42,380 nt of DNA from Bacteroidales bacterium (GCA_012518235.1 JAAYSY010000005.1:1-42380), one strand, 5' to 3'. Positions 21,516 through 31,044 are shown, counted from the first letter of the stretch. Notes: generated by a model from the letters alone, not told the origin. Numbers and translations: made by a program.

Positions 21516-23846
21516 TTATCCAATTTCCATACTCTTCTCTAATTTTCTTGCATGAGTTAAGAATTCATCCACTTCCATTTCTTTATGATATACCATACCA
21601 TGGGTAGCACGAATTTTTAAGTTCTCATTCTGATAGAAGTAGTCCTTACCTAGAAGTAATTGAACCTCTTCAAATTGAGAAACCCAAATCTTCTGAGCCA
21701 ATTCACTAAATGGACCATCATATTCATGGCTAGGGAATGAAGCATCTACTTGACTGATATAACACTCCTTGAACGAGCTATTTAAGACAGACATTGAATT
21801 CAACGATGCTGGTGTGAATACGTTAGCTTCAGTAGGTAAGAAACGGAACCATACATTACGGTAACCAATAATCTTCAGCTTACTTACATCCTTACCTTTT
21901 CTCCACTGTCTAATAGCTTCAGCAACAGCTTGTAACACTTTATAGTGAGTGTCAGGCCCAGAACCTTCTGGGTCAAAAGCAACACTAATCACATCTGGAT
22001 TAATTCGCTCTAACATTTCCAAAATAGGCTCAACATCACTGCGACGATCAGGTTGCTTTGTAAAGATATCCCCTGTATAAAAGCCTAAACGAAGATGCTC
22101 CACATTTTCAACACCTACTCCAAAGTGACCCCACACTAACTCTTCTTCAAACTCTCTCAACATACCTTTTAGAGTCTGAATATCTGATGGGTTCTTCTCT
22201 CCACTATAGCTATTTTTAAGTAACTCTATATTTTTCTCTATTTGCTTAACTAGCTCCTCAACAGATTTAACCTTATAAATATCTACAATAGCACGAACCA
22301 ATCTGTGACATACACCACGAAGCTTTCCATCTTCATTTCTGTTTGCTACTTGGTTCAAGTAGTGATTTACATCTTTGTCCCATTTGAATAGGTATCCTTC
22401 CTCAAAGAAGTTAGGATAATTCAACATCTGTATTTCACCTTTATCTATTAATCTTAAAACAGCCTCTAATAAACGTTGAAGCATATCATTTGTTACTGCA
22501 GTAAAACCTGAAGTCAATACAGCAAAATGCAGATTATTACTTCTTTGACGAATATGGTGCGTTACATTAGGCATAATACCTAACATAATATCATCATGGT
22601 GAGGTCCTGTATGTAAATAAGTAGTATTAGTTGTTACTTCCATGCCTTTTTCCATCTTCTTAATGATAGACCTTTGCATTTCTTTTACACAATCAAGACT
22701 TAAATTAGGTATTAAACTACAATACTCATCATTTTTAAGATCTTCAAGAGTTAACCTATTGGCATATTTATTTAACTTATGACATAGATTTATAATTGAC
22801 TGTTTTGTTTTAGCATCCGTCCATTCACCTTGCTTATAATACCTATCTTGTGAATCTTTCAGTAATACTGAAGCCCCTTCAGTAATATAGAAACAAGCAT
22901 TTTTTAATTTACGTAAAGAACTAGCTGGATAAATATTACTAGAATCTTCCTCTAGCGCGTTTTTCACAACTTTAGCTTTAGCTTCACCTGCAGCAAAAAT
23001 AATAGCAGTTGCATTAGGATTCCAAGTTATTGTACCTAATCCTAAAGTTATAGCCAAACGTTTTGTGGAAATTTCTATTCCTCCCAAGTCCGAGGCTGCA
23101 GCAGCTTGTGTTTCAAAGTTAGTTTCTGTTAAGCGAGTTGTAGCATTATGATCTGTCCCTCGAGTATTAAATGCAATATGCCCATCAGGACCTATACCAC
23201 CAAGGAAGAAACCAATACCACCCATATCACGAATCTTTTGCTCGTATTCAGCACACCAATCGTCTATCATAAAAATTGAACGCTGTTGTAACTCTTCTTG
23301 CACTGTTTTTGCTACACGATGACGAAGACTTAAATCTACAGTTCCATCGGGAAACACTTCAGTATAATGTTTTCCATCAGCAATAGGAATTTCATCACAG
23401 TTTATAAACAATGCTTTTTTGGGATCTAATCCCATATCATCCATATAGAATTTATTTACATAATGATAAAAGCTATTGTGTTGTTTAGGACTTATAGGAT
23501 AAAACTCATCAATTTGAACAAAACGAATGTTCTCTAATGAAGGCTTTTTATCTAAAAACAATCCATTTTCCTCACGGATTTTTCTAGAGTTTTCAGTATC
23601 CCAATTAGCTAAGTGGTACTGAGTCCAACGAATAAAGTGTTCTGGTGTTTTTCCTGTAGGTAAGCTAACTACACCATTTGGGTTTTTAGACACCCACTCT
23701 AAAAATCGTAAAGAAGTCATTTGTCCCAGACTGGGAAAGTTACTCACAACAATGTAGGGTAATTTTGTAGTAAAGCACTCTCTTTCAGACTCCTTAAAGT
23801 AGTGCATTTCTACAGCGGAAGAAAATTTTTTCTGTTCCATTTTCAT
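21516..23846 (-). CDS. nagB: Glucosamine-6-phosphate deaminase-like protein fused to PIG-L/LmbE-type deacetylase-like domain
   Basis: 776 aa; N-terminal VSLPTGKTPE...IDEFYPI...GGIGPDGHIAFNTRG (NagB); C-terminal LHTGPHHDDIMLGIMPNVTHHIR (PIG-L HxDD motif) and SVAFDPEGSGPDTHYKVLQAV. Confidence 0.88.
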   Translation of the reverse strand: MKMEQKKFSSAVEMHYFKESERECFTTKLPYIVVSNFPSLGQMTSLRFLEWVSKNPNGVVSLPTGKTPEHFIRWTQYHLANWDTENSRKIREENGLFLDKKPSLENIRFVQIDEFYPISPKQHNSFYHYVNKFYMDDMGLDPKKALFINCDEIPIADGKHYTEVFPDGTVDLSLRHRVAKTVQEELQQRSIFMIDDWCAEYEQKIRDMGGIGFFLGGIGPDGHIAFNTRGTDHNATTRLTETNFETQAAAASDLGGIEISTKRLAITLGLGTITWNPNATAIIFAAGEAKAKVVKNALEEDSSNIYPASSLRKLKNACFYITEGASVLLKDSQDRYYKQGEWTDAKTKQSIINLCHKLNKYANRLTLEDLKNDEYCSLIPNLSLDCVKEMQRSIIKKMEKGMEVTTNTTYLHTGPHHDDIMLGIMPNVTHHIRQRSNNLHFAVLTSGFTAVTNDMLQRLLEAVLRLIDKGEIQMLNYPNFFEEGYLFKWDKDVNHYLNQVANRNEDGKLRGVCHRLVRAIVDIYKVKSVEELVKQIEKNIELLKNSYSGEKNPSDIQTLKGMLREFEEELVWGHFGVGVENVEHLRLGFYTGDIFTKQPDRRSDVEPILEMLERINPDVISVAFDPEGSGPDTHYKVLQAVAEAIRQWRKGKDVSKLKIIGYRNVWFRFLPTEANVFTPASLNSMSVLNSSFKECYISQVDASFPSHEYDGPFSELAQKIWVSQFEEVQLLLGKDYFYQNENLKIRATHGMVYHKEMEVDEFLTHARKLEKSMEIG

Positions 23847-23873
23847 TTTTTTATGTTTTCCAACTATTAATTT

Positions 23874-23964
23874 ATACGCGTATCATACGTATAAGTATCA
23901 TTTTCATATACTAGTATAGAATAATTGAAAATATTCTATTTTTTTTCGCATTCTATAATAGAAT
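23874..23964. promoter_or_regulatory. Cluster of palindromic candidate operators upstream of the NagB/PIG-L gene
   Basis: ATACGCGTAT (23874-23883), ATACGTAT (23885-23892), ATACTAGTAT (23908-23917); TAGAAT (23917-23922), ATTCTA (23933-23938), ATTCTA-TAA-TAGAAT (23950-23964). Confidence 0.45.
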
Positions 23965-24384
23965 AACAATTTACAAATAACTAAAATGAGTTATTTGCCC
24001 TTTAAATTACAAATTTTACATCAAATAAAAGAACGTTTTTACTCAATATGTTTCTACGAATACATTTAAATACCAAAAACCCTATTGAAAAACCTCAACT
24101 TGACAAACATCAAAGATAACCAACATTTAGATATATAAAGAAAAAATAGCTCTGTTTTTATTATCTACATAATACTTAATAAAAAAGTAGCAGAAATAGG
24201 AAACATTCACAACAAACAGCATTGATTTAAGCCGATAAAACAAAAAATGCATTTCAACAAAATTAAATGTCTGAAACATCAAAATCAAACTAAATAAATA
24301 AGAGCTTATTTTTTCATTAGCGAGCTAAATTCCTATATTTAAACATTTTACCATTAGTAAAGTGTAAAATTCATCAATAACTCT

Positions 24385-24392
24385 TATTTTTG
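24385..24392 (+). promoter_or_regulatory. Candidate -7 box (TATTTTTG)
   Basis: TAnnTTTG match about 30-50 nt before the likely ATG of the downstream lipoprotein; no clear -33. Confidence 0.4.
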
Positions 24393-24440
24393 TCTTATGA
24401 TATTGACATATATACAAATATGAATGACATAAATACAAGT

Positions 24441-26321
24441 ATGAAGTATTCATTATCCCACACAATAATTTTCATTATCCTTTTTATAATCACTCAGGCA
24501 TGTGCTAGCATAGGACGCCCTGAAGGTGGACCATACGATGAAACTCCTCCTCGCTTTATTCAAAGTAATCCAGAGCCTTATGCAACAAACAATAAACGCT
24601 CAAAAATAAATATTGAGTTTGATGAATACATAAAACTTGAAAATGTAAATGAAAAGGTTATAATCTCTCCTCCACAAGTTCAACAACCAGAAATCAGACC
24701 TCGTGGAAAAAGAGTAGCCATAAACTTACTAGACTCCTTGAAGGATAACACAACTTATACCATAGACTTTGGTGATGCCATTGTAGACAACAATGAAGGC
24801 AACGTATTAGATAATTTCACTTTTACTTTTTCTACAGGAGAACAAATAGACACTCTTACAATTTCAGGAATCCTACTAAATGCTGAAAACCTAGAACCAA
24901 TAAAAGGCATGTTAGTGGGGCTACATAGCAATTTAGCAGATAGTGCCTTCACCAAGCTCCCTTTAGAACGTGTAGGAAGAAGTGATAGCAGAGGTAAGTT
25001 TTCTATACGAGGTATTGCACCTGGAGAGTATAAAATTTATGCACTTTTAGATGCAGATCAAAACTTTGCATTTACACAAAAGAGTGAAGCCATTGCATTC
25101 ATTAATGATACAACCTTTTCTCCTTGGGTAGAAGAGAGAATAAAACAAGATACCATATGGAAAGACAGCATAACAGTCGATTCTATTAGAGAGATCAAAT
25201 ATACCCATTATCTTCCCGACAACATTCTACTAAAAGCATTTAAAGAAGAATTTTATTCTCAGTATTTAATAAAAAGCGAACGATTAACTCCTGAAAAGTT
25301 CACACTTTATTTTAATGAATACTCAGATACACTGCCAACACTTAAAGGCTTAAACTTTAACCATGAGGATGCTTTTATCATAGAAAGCACTCTTAAAAAT
25401 GATACAATACACTATTGGATTAAAGATTCTCTATTAGCTAAGCAAGACACTCTTTCTTTTGAATTGAACTATCTTTATACAGATACACTCAATCAATTAG
25501 TTCCCAAAACAGATACACTGAGGATGGTTTCTAGACAGAAGAAGACTAATGTAAAAGAAGAAAAGAAAAAAAGTCAAAATGAAGAGAAAGAAACTTTGTT
25601 TTATGGCGTTACAACTCACTGTGGAAATCCCATGGAGGTTTATGGACAAATAGCTTTTGAATTCCTAGAACCTATGATATCCTATGAAGTAGACTCTATT
25701 CATTTAACACAGAAAGTAGATACTTTGTGGCATGATGTGGAATTTAAATTTGAACAAGATTCATTGCAGTTAAGACGATTTAATTTATATTGTGATTGGG
25801 AACCTGGACAAGAATATAAGCTAGTCGTCGATTCAGCTACCTTTAAGAGTATTTACGGATTACACTCCAACAAAATAGAACAGCCTTTTAAAGTGCGATC
25901 ATTAGACGAGTATGGACACATATATTTTAATATTACAGGATTAAATGATAGCCCAGCATTTGTAGAATTATTAAACACAAAAGATGAGGTAATTCGAACG
26001 GTTACTGTTAAAAATGGAAGAGCTGATTTTTACTTCTTACAACCAGGAAAGTATGCAGCTAGGCTCATTGAAGATAAAAACAACAATGGGAAGTGGGATA
26101 CGGGTAGCTTTGAAGAGAAAAGACAACCAGAAAATGTATATTACTATCCTGAATTCATAGAATTTATGGCCAATTGGGAGGCTACACAAGATTGGGATAT
26201 CCATAGTGTTCCTTTTGAAAAGCAGAAACAAGACGAACTTAAAAAACAAAAACCAGATGAGGATAAAAGAAAAAACAGAGCTAAAGATCGTCAAAAGCAA
26301 AGAAACGCTAAAAGACATTAA
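24441..26321 (+). CDS. Ig-like domain-containing lipoprotein (SbsA/Big-type N-terminal domain)
   Basis: MKYSLSHTIIFIILFIITQACASIGRPEGGPYDETPPRFIQSNPEPYATNNKRSKINIEFDEYIKLENVNEKVIISPP. ATG 24441 (or 24420) preferred: the TTG at 24390 overlaps the candidate -7 box. Confidence 0.88.
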   Translation: MKYSLSHTIIFIILFIITQACASIGRPEGGPYDETPPRFIQSNPEPYATNNKRSKINIEFDEYIKLENVNEKVIISPPQVQQPEIRPRGKRVAINLLDSLKDNTTYTIDFGDAIVDNNEGNVLDNFTFTFSTGEQIDTLTISGILLNAENLEPIKGMLVGLHSNLADSAFTKLPLERVGRSDSRGKFSIRGIAPGEYKIYALLDADQNFAFTQKSEAIAFINDTTFSPWVEERIKQDTIWKDSITVDSIREIKYTHYLPDNILLKAFKEEFYSQYLIKSERLTPEKFTLYFNEYSDTLPTLKGLNFNHEDAFIIESTLKNDTIHYWIKDSLLAKQDTLSFELNYLYTDTLNQLVPKTDTLRMVSRQKKTNVKEEKKKSQNEEKETLFYGVTTHCGNPMEVYGQIAFEFLEPMISYEVDSIHLTQKVDTLWHDVEFKFEQDSLQLRRFNLYCDWEPGQEYKLVVDSATFKSIYGLHSNKIEQPFKVRSLDEYGHIYFNITGLNDSPAFVELLNTKDEVIRTVTVKNGRADFYFLQPGKYAARLIEDKNNNGKWDTGSFEEKRQPENVYYYPEFIEFMANWEATQDWDIHSVPFEKQKQDELKKQKPDEDKRKNRAKDRQKQRNAKRH

Positions 26322-27144
26322 AGCACACTTATTCAAAGCCTTTACTTTTTTTATACTCTTTGTTGCAACGGCCAATACTGTAAAAAGTCAATGTGCCGCA
26401 AAGAATATCGCCTTCCAACCAGGAGAAACAGCTACCTATGCACTCTATTTTAATTGGAAATTCATATGGGTCAAGGCAGGGTATGCTGAACTATCTACTC
26501 ATGAAGCTACCTATGAAGATAACTCTGTTTACAAAACACATCTTATTGCAGCAGGAACAAAACGAACCGATTTTTTCTTTTTAATGCGTGATACTCTGAC
26601 TAATTACATGACGAAAGCTTTAGAGCCTATTTATTTTAGAAAAGGAGCAGAAGAAGGAAAACGTTATACTGTTGATGAAGCTTATTTTTCTTATAAAAAC
26701 GGGATAAGTTATGTAAATCAAAAAAGGACACATCGCAGTGGAAGAGTAGAAGAACACAACCATGAAAGTAATCAGTGTATTTATGATATGCTAACCATAT
26801 TAGCCCAAGCACGTTCTTATGACACATCACAATATGAGGTTGGAGATAAAATTAAATTTGATATGGCTACAGGGAAAAGAGTTGAAGATCAAACCGTAAT
26901 TTATCGTGGAAAAGAGATAATAGAAGATGAGAATAAAATACAATATGATTGTCTCGTTTTCTCATTTGTTGAGTATGATGATAAAAACAAAGAAAAAGAA
27001 GTGATAACCTTCTATATTTCTAATGACGATAATCATCTTCCAATTCGTTTAGATTTATTTCTTAATATTGGTTCGGCAAAAGCTTTCCTAACTAAAATAG
27101 AAGGTAACAAATATCCATTCAGCTCCATTAAGAAAAAGAAGTAA
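26257..27144 (+). CDS. DUF3108 domain-containing exported protein
   Basis: HLFKAFTFFILFVATANTVKSQ signal peptide; AFQPGETATYALYFNWKFIWVKAGYAELS... pattern. ATG 26257 lies within the preceding ORF. Confidence 0.82.
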   Translation: MRIKEKTELKIVKSKETLKDIKAHLFKAFTFFILFVATANTVKSQCAAKNIAFQPGETATYALYFNWKFIWVKAGYAELSTHEATYEDNSVYKTHLIAAGTKRTDFFFLMRDTLTNYMTKALEPIYFRKGAEEGKRYTVDEAYFSYKNGISYVNQKRTHRSGRVEEHNHESNQCIYDMLTILAQARSYDTSQYEVGDKIKFDMATGKRVEDQTVIYRGKEIIEDENKIQYDCLVFSFVEYDDKNKEKEVITFYISNDDNHLPIRLDLFLNIGSAKAFLTKIEGNKYPFSSIKKKK

Positions 27145-27438
27145 TCTAATTCACTTTCAATCTCAACAGAAAATAGAAACTGAGTAAACACACTGAATCA
27201 AAATGCCATTCAAGTAGCATCTCAAGGAACTAAACAGACAAAATGGAATTTGAAGCACAATTACCTATCTCCTTCTTCTAGTACAAAACTTTGTGATATT
27301 ATTGAAGTCAAGATCTAAGGTATTAAAGCAATTAGTTTTTTATTAGGTACCCACATTCTACTATTCGAAAAAACAAAGAAGCTTAACACAAACTAATTCA
27401 GAAAAGACTCTTCCCATAGTGTACAAGCAATATACATT

Positions 27439-27473
27439 ATGACTAGGGCATGTGAGTGACATGCCCTAGTCAT
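27439..27473. repeat. Perfect 15-bp inverted repeat with 5-nt loop, no U-run
   Basis: ATGACTAGGGCATGT-GAGTG-ACATGCCCTAGTCAT between convergent genes. Confidence 0.9.
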
Positions 27474-27569
27474 AGTATGTGTTTGACCTAGACCTATAAG
27501 GAATATGAGTTGAGGGCACAGATAACATCAAGTTGCACTCCTTATTTAGTTATTTCCACACACAAAAAG

Positions 27570-28667
27570 TTATTTAACTTTTATCTTCTGGCGTTCTGTT
27601 GTTGGCCCATGCACAATTAAGCGACCATCATCTAATATTTCCATTTCATCAATAAAAACAACACGATCATCGCCTGTTGCATGCGTTCTTGCATGATAAA
27701 CACACAATTTCTTTCCATTTTCTAAAGATAACACCATGTTGTGTCCTGTTCCTGTTACATCTCCTCCTTGGTTACTATTTTTCTGCAGCACAGGATTATT
27801 ATCAGCTTTTACATAAGGTCCCAATGGATTCTCAGCTGTAGCATAACCTACTGCATAATTAGCACCCCCAAAATAGTTAGCAGAATACATCATATAATAA
27901 ATCCCATTCTCTTTGAATGTAAACGAACCTTCAGTCCATCTTCTATTAACCTCACCCGATGTAACCGATCGACTCTCCCATTCTGCTTGCTTATCATCCA
28001 TAGCATAAGGTGGTTGTAATAATAATACAGGATCACCAATTATACCCGAAAAGTCTGGTTTTAATTCTACCCCATAAATCCAGCTCTCCTCTATCTCTTC
28101 AAAAAGCCCCTTCTCCCTAGCCCAATCGGCCACTTCACTCTCTACAGGATTCTTATAACAGCAACGCGAATAGTAAAGATAGATCTTACCACTCTCATCA
28201 AAATGAAGGTTAGCATCAATAATGGGATACCCAGGATCAAATACAGGTCCTCCATTCATTTCAACAAAGGGACCAGTAGGATTATCAGACACAGCAACGC
28301 CTATTCTAAAGTTCTCTAACTCATTTGTTGGATTATTTTTCCAATTGGCACTATACCACAAATAGTACTTTCCATTCCACTCATAAACTTCAGGTGCCCA
28401 AAAACAGTCAACAGTCCAAGAATCTTCTGTTGCACCTTGATAAACCACCCCCTCATCTTTCCATTGCTTTAAGTCTAAAGAAGAATAGGCCCTAAAGCCA
28501 TTCACATCATTTGATGTACCATACAGATAAAACACTCCCTTAGATTGAATGAGATAAGGATCACCAAATTTTATATCAATTGGGTTCTCAAACTCAACAA
28601 ACGCCTCTTTCTTATGACTGCAACTTAAACAGCCTATTAGAATTAATAAGTATAAAATCTTTTTCAT
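27570..28667 (-). CDS. Glycoside hydrolase family 43-like lipoprotein
   Basis: Lipobox CLSCSHK; DIKFGDPYLIQSKGVFYLYGTS, CFWAPEVYEWNGKYYLWYSA, WTEGSFTFKENGIYYMMYSANYF, GTGHNMV. ATG at 28667 used (track ORF starts at TTG). Confidence 0.87.
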   Translation of the reverse strand: MKKILYLLILIGCLSCSHKKEAFVEFENPIDIKFGDPYLIQSKGVFYLYGTSNDVNGFRAYSSLDLKQWKDEGVVYQGATEDSWTVDCFWAPEVYEWNGKYYLWYSANWKNNPTNELENFRIGVAVSDNPTGPFVEMNGGPVFDPGYPIIDANLHFDESGKIYLYYSRCCYKNPVESEVADWAREKGLFEEIEESWIYGVELKPDFSGIIGDPVLLLQPPYAMDDKQAEWESRSVTSGEVNRRWTEGSFTFKENGIYYMMYSANYFGGANYAVGYATAENPLGPYVKADNNPVLQKNSNQGGDVTGTGHNMVLSLENGKKLCVYHARTHATGDDRVVFIDEMEILDDGRLIVHGPTTERQKIKVK

Positions 28668-28678
28668 AATCTTCAAAA

Positions 28679-29704
28679 TTAAAATACAGGAGCTAAAGCT
28701 TCAAGAGAAGGAGTTCCTCCATCTATATAGGGCCACCCCTCACTATCCCATTTTACTTCATCTAATAATAGAATACGTCCATGTGGATTCTTTACATCAA
28801 CCCCATGATAAAATATCCAATCGTTCCCCTGTTTATCTTGTACTATTTCAGAACAGTGTCCATTACCCACAAAACGATCATTTTTACTTATTACTCGTTC
28901 GAAACCATTCTCCATCATGTCTTTTCCTGATCGATCAATATAGGGTCCAAAAAGATGAGTAGAACGACCTACAACTAATTCATACGTACTATTAACCCCT
29001 TCACAACACGAACCAATGGATGCAAAAAGATAATAATAGTTTCCTCTTTTATGTACATAAGTTCCTTCAAAAGCTGTACCTGCTACCTGAATTTTATCTG
29101 CTCCCTCCTTTATAGAGAGACCATCTTTAGCTAATTCAATGGCATAAATACCTCTAAAACTACCCCAAAACAAATAATTCTTTCCCCCTTCACTTATAAA
29201 ATATTGATCAATAGAGTTTTGCACTCCTATTTCATTACTTCTAAAAAGTTTACCTTTATCTTCAAAAGGTCCCTCTGGCTTATCTGACACTGCCACACCA
29301 ATACCACAAGTCCACTCACCACCCCACACAGACATAGAATAATACAACAGATACTTTCCGTTAACATACTCTATATCAGGAGCCCACAATGCCCCTTTCG
29401 GCTCAAAAGTGGGACGAGTATCATTGTCAAAAGCTGTTCCTACAAATTCCCAATCAATTAAATTGGTGGACTTATAAATAGGAGTATTTTTTATATTCTC
29501 AGTAGCATATAGGTAAAAATCACCATTTTCTAACTGAATAATAGTAGGGTCAGGAGTACTTTTTGCTATTACAGGATTAGAATACAAACTTCGTACACTT
29601 AATGAGTCAGTTGTTTCTTTAGATGACTTACAGGAAGATAATCCATTTAAAATTAATAAGGATAAACAAACTGTAATAATAATAATACATTGAGGTGTCT
29701 TCAT
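28679..29704 (-). CDS. Glycoside hydrolase family 43-like lipoprotein
   Basis: Lipobox LSSCKSS; KSTPDPTIIQLENGDFYLYATE, ALWAPDIEYVNGKYLLYYSMS, FEGTYVHKRGNYYYLFAS, GNGHCSEIVQ. Confidence 0.87.
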   Translation of the reverse strand: MKTPQCIIIITVCLSLLILNGLSSCKSSKETTDSLSVRSLYSNPVIAKSTPDPTIIQLENGDFYLYATENIKNTPIYKSTNLIDWEFVGTAFDNDTRPTFEPKGALWAPDIEYVNGKYLLYYSMSVWGGEWTCGIGVAVSDKPEGPFEDKGKLFRSNEIGVQNSIDQYFISEGGKNYLFWGSFRGIYAIELAKDGLSIKEGADKIQVAGTAFEGTYVHKRGNYYYLFASIGSCCEGVNSTYELVVGRSTHLFGPYIDRSGKDMMENGFERVISKNDRFVGNGHCSEIVQDKQGNDWIFYHGVDVKNPHGRILLLDEVKWDSEGWPYIDGGTPSLEALAPVF

Positions 29705-29735
29705 CTGATTTTATAATTTTAGTTAACATTAATGT

Positions 29736-29743
29736 CAAATATA
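29736..29743 (-). promoter_or_regulatory. Candidate -7 box (TATATTTG) for the GH43 pair
   Basis: Minus strand TATATTTG about 32 nt upstream of ATG 29704; weak -33. Confidence 0.45.
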
Positions 29744-29910
29744 AAAAGAATAGAATAAATAAAATAATTCATTACTATATATGACCTATTGTTTGCTCTT
29801 TTTGAACAATTCATCATTTGGTATAGTTATAATTACAAGAACTATAGAAGATAAACCGAAAGTATATATACTTTAATTGATGATTAATCGCTATTAAAAA
29901 ATAAAATATT

Positions 29911-29918
29911 TAGCTTTG
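29911..29918 (+). promoter_or_regulatory. Candidate -7 box (TAGCTTTG) for the DUF59/lpxH unit
   Basis: TAnnTTTG match about 28 nt upstream of ATG 29946; it overlaps the TTG start of the track ORF. Confidence 0.45.
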
Positions 29919-29945
29919 CCTAGAAAGCACTATAAAACAAAAGAA

Positions 29946-30260
29946 ATGAGTCAAAAATTCGAATTAGAAGAAAAAATTGTGAGTCGTCTTAAAACCGTAT
30001 TCGATCCTGAAATACCTGTAAATGTTTACGATTTAGGACTTATATATAAAGTAGATGTCAAGGAGAATTTTGAGGTGGATTTAGAAATGACTTTAACAAC
30101 TCCCCATTGTCCAGCAGCTGACTTCATTGTAGAAGATGTAAAACAAAAAGTAGAATCAATTGAGGGAATAAAAAAAGTAACTATTTCTTTAACATTCGAA
30201 CCAGCATGGAATAAAGATATGATGAGTGAAGAAGCTCTATTAGAATTAGGATTCTTATAA
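29946..30260 (+). CDS. MIP18/DUF59 family iron-sulfur cluster assembly protein (SufT-like)
   Basis: MSQKFELEEKIVSRLKTVFDPEIPVNVYDLGLIYKVDVK...MTLTTPHCPAADFIVEDV. Confidence 0.92.
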   Translation: MSQKFELEEKIVSRLKTVFDPEIPVNVYDLGLIYKVDVKENFEVDLEMTLTTPHCPAADFIVEDVKQKVESIEGIKKVTISLTFEPAWNKDMMSEEALLELGFL

Positions 30261-30279
30261 ATCAATTGATAAGTATTTT

Positions 30280-31044
30280 ATGAAGAACATTTATTTTCTA
30301 TCTGATGCCCATTTAGGATCACTAGCCATTAAGCATAGAAGAATGCACGAACGTCGCCTAGTCAATTTTTTAGATAGCATTAAGCATAAAGCCTCAGCCA
30401 TCTATTTACTAGGCGATATGTTCGATTTTTGGTATGAATTTAAAACAGTGGTACCCAAAGGATATACCCGTTTTTTAGGAAAGTTATCAGAACTCACAGA
30501 TAGAGGAGTTGAAGTTCATTATTTCATAGGAAACCATGACATTTGGTTAGGCAATTATTTTGAAGAAGAGTGTGGTGTAACTATACATAAAAAGCCTTTA
30601 ACCACTGAAATTCATGGGAAGGAATTTTATCTAGCTCATGGTGATGGATTAGGTGACCCCGACCCCAAATTCAAAATACTTCGTAAAATGTTTCATTCTA
30701 AATTTTTACAGCAACTTTTCTCTTCTATCCATCCTCGATGGACCATACCCTTTGGTATGCAATGGGCTAAACAAAGTCGCTTAAAAAGAGAAGATGGAAA
30801 AGAACCAGATTACATGGGAGAAGACAAGGAGTTTTTAGTGTTGTATACTAAAGATTATCTAAAAAGACATCCTAACATCAATTTCTTTATTTATGGGCAT
30901 CGTCATATTGTATTAGACTTACAATTATCTAGAACTTCACGAATGACAATACTTGGCGATTGGATAACTCATTTTACTTATGCTGTATTTGATGGAACGA
31001 ACTTCTTCCTAGAAGAATATATTGAAGGAGAAACAGAAACATAA
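30280..31044 (+). CDS. lpxH: UDP-2,3-diacylglucosamine diphosphatase
   Basis: FLSDAHLGS, LLGDMFDFW, FIGNHDIW, LAHGDGLGDPD, YGHRHI metallophosphatase motifs. Confidence 0.9.
   Translation: MKNIYFLSDAHLGSLAIKHRRMHERRLVNFLDSIKHKASAIYLLGDMFDFWYEFKTVVPKGYTRFLGKLSELTDRGVEVHYFIGNHDIWLGNYFEEECGVTIHKKPLTTEIHGKEFYLAHGDGLGDPDPKFKILRKMFHSKFLQQLFSSIHPRWTIPFGMQWAKQSRLKREDGKEPDYMGEDKEFLVLYTKDYLKRHPNINFFIYGHRHIVLDLQLSRTSRMTILGDWITHFTYAVFDGTNFFLEEYIEGETET

Noticed and set aside
26037-26375. Minus-strand 112-aa ORF opposite the Ig-like/DUF3108 overlap
   Set aside because: Antisense shadow of a Lys-rich region, giving a Phe/Leu-rich pseudo-membrane protein.
27145-27438. Possible decayed gene in the DUF3108-GH43 spacer
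   Set aside because: No frame gave recognisable protein similarity by eye; cannot be supported.
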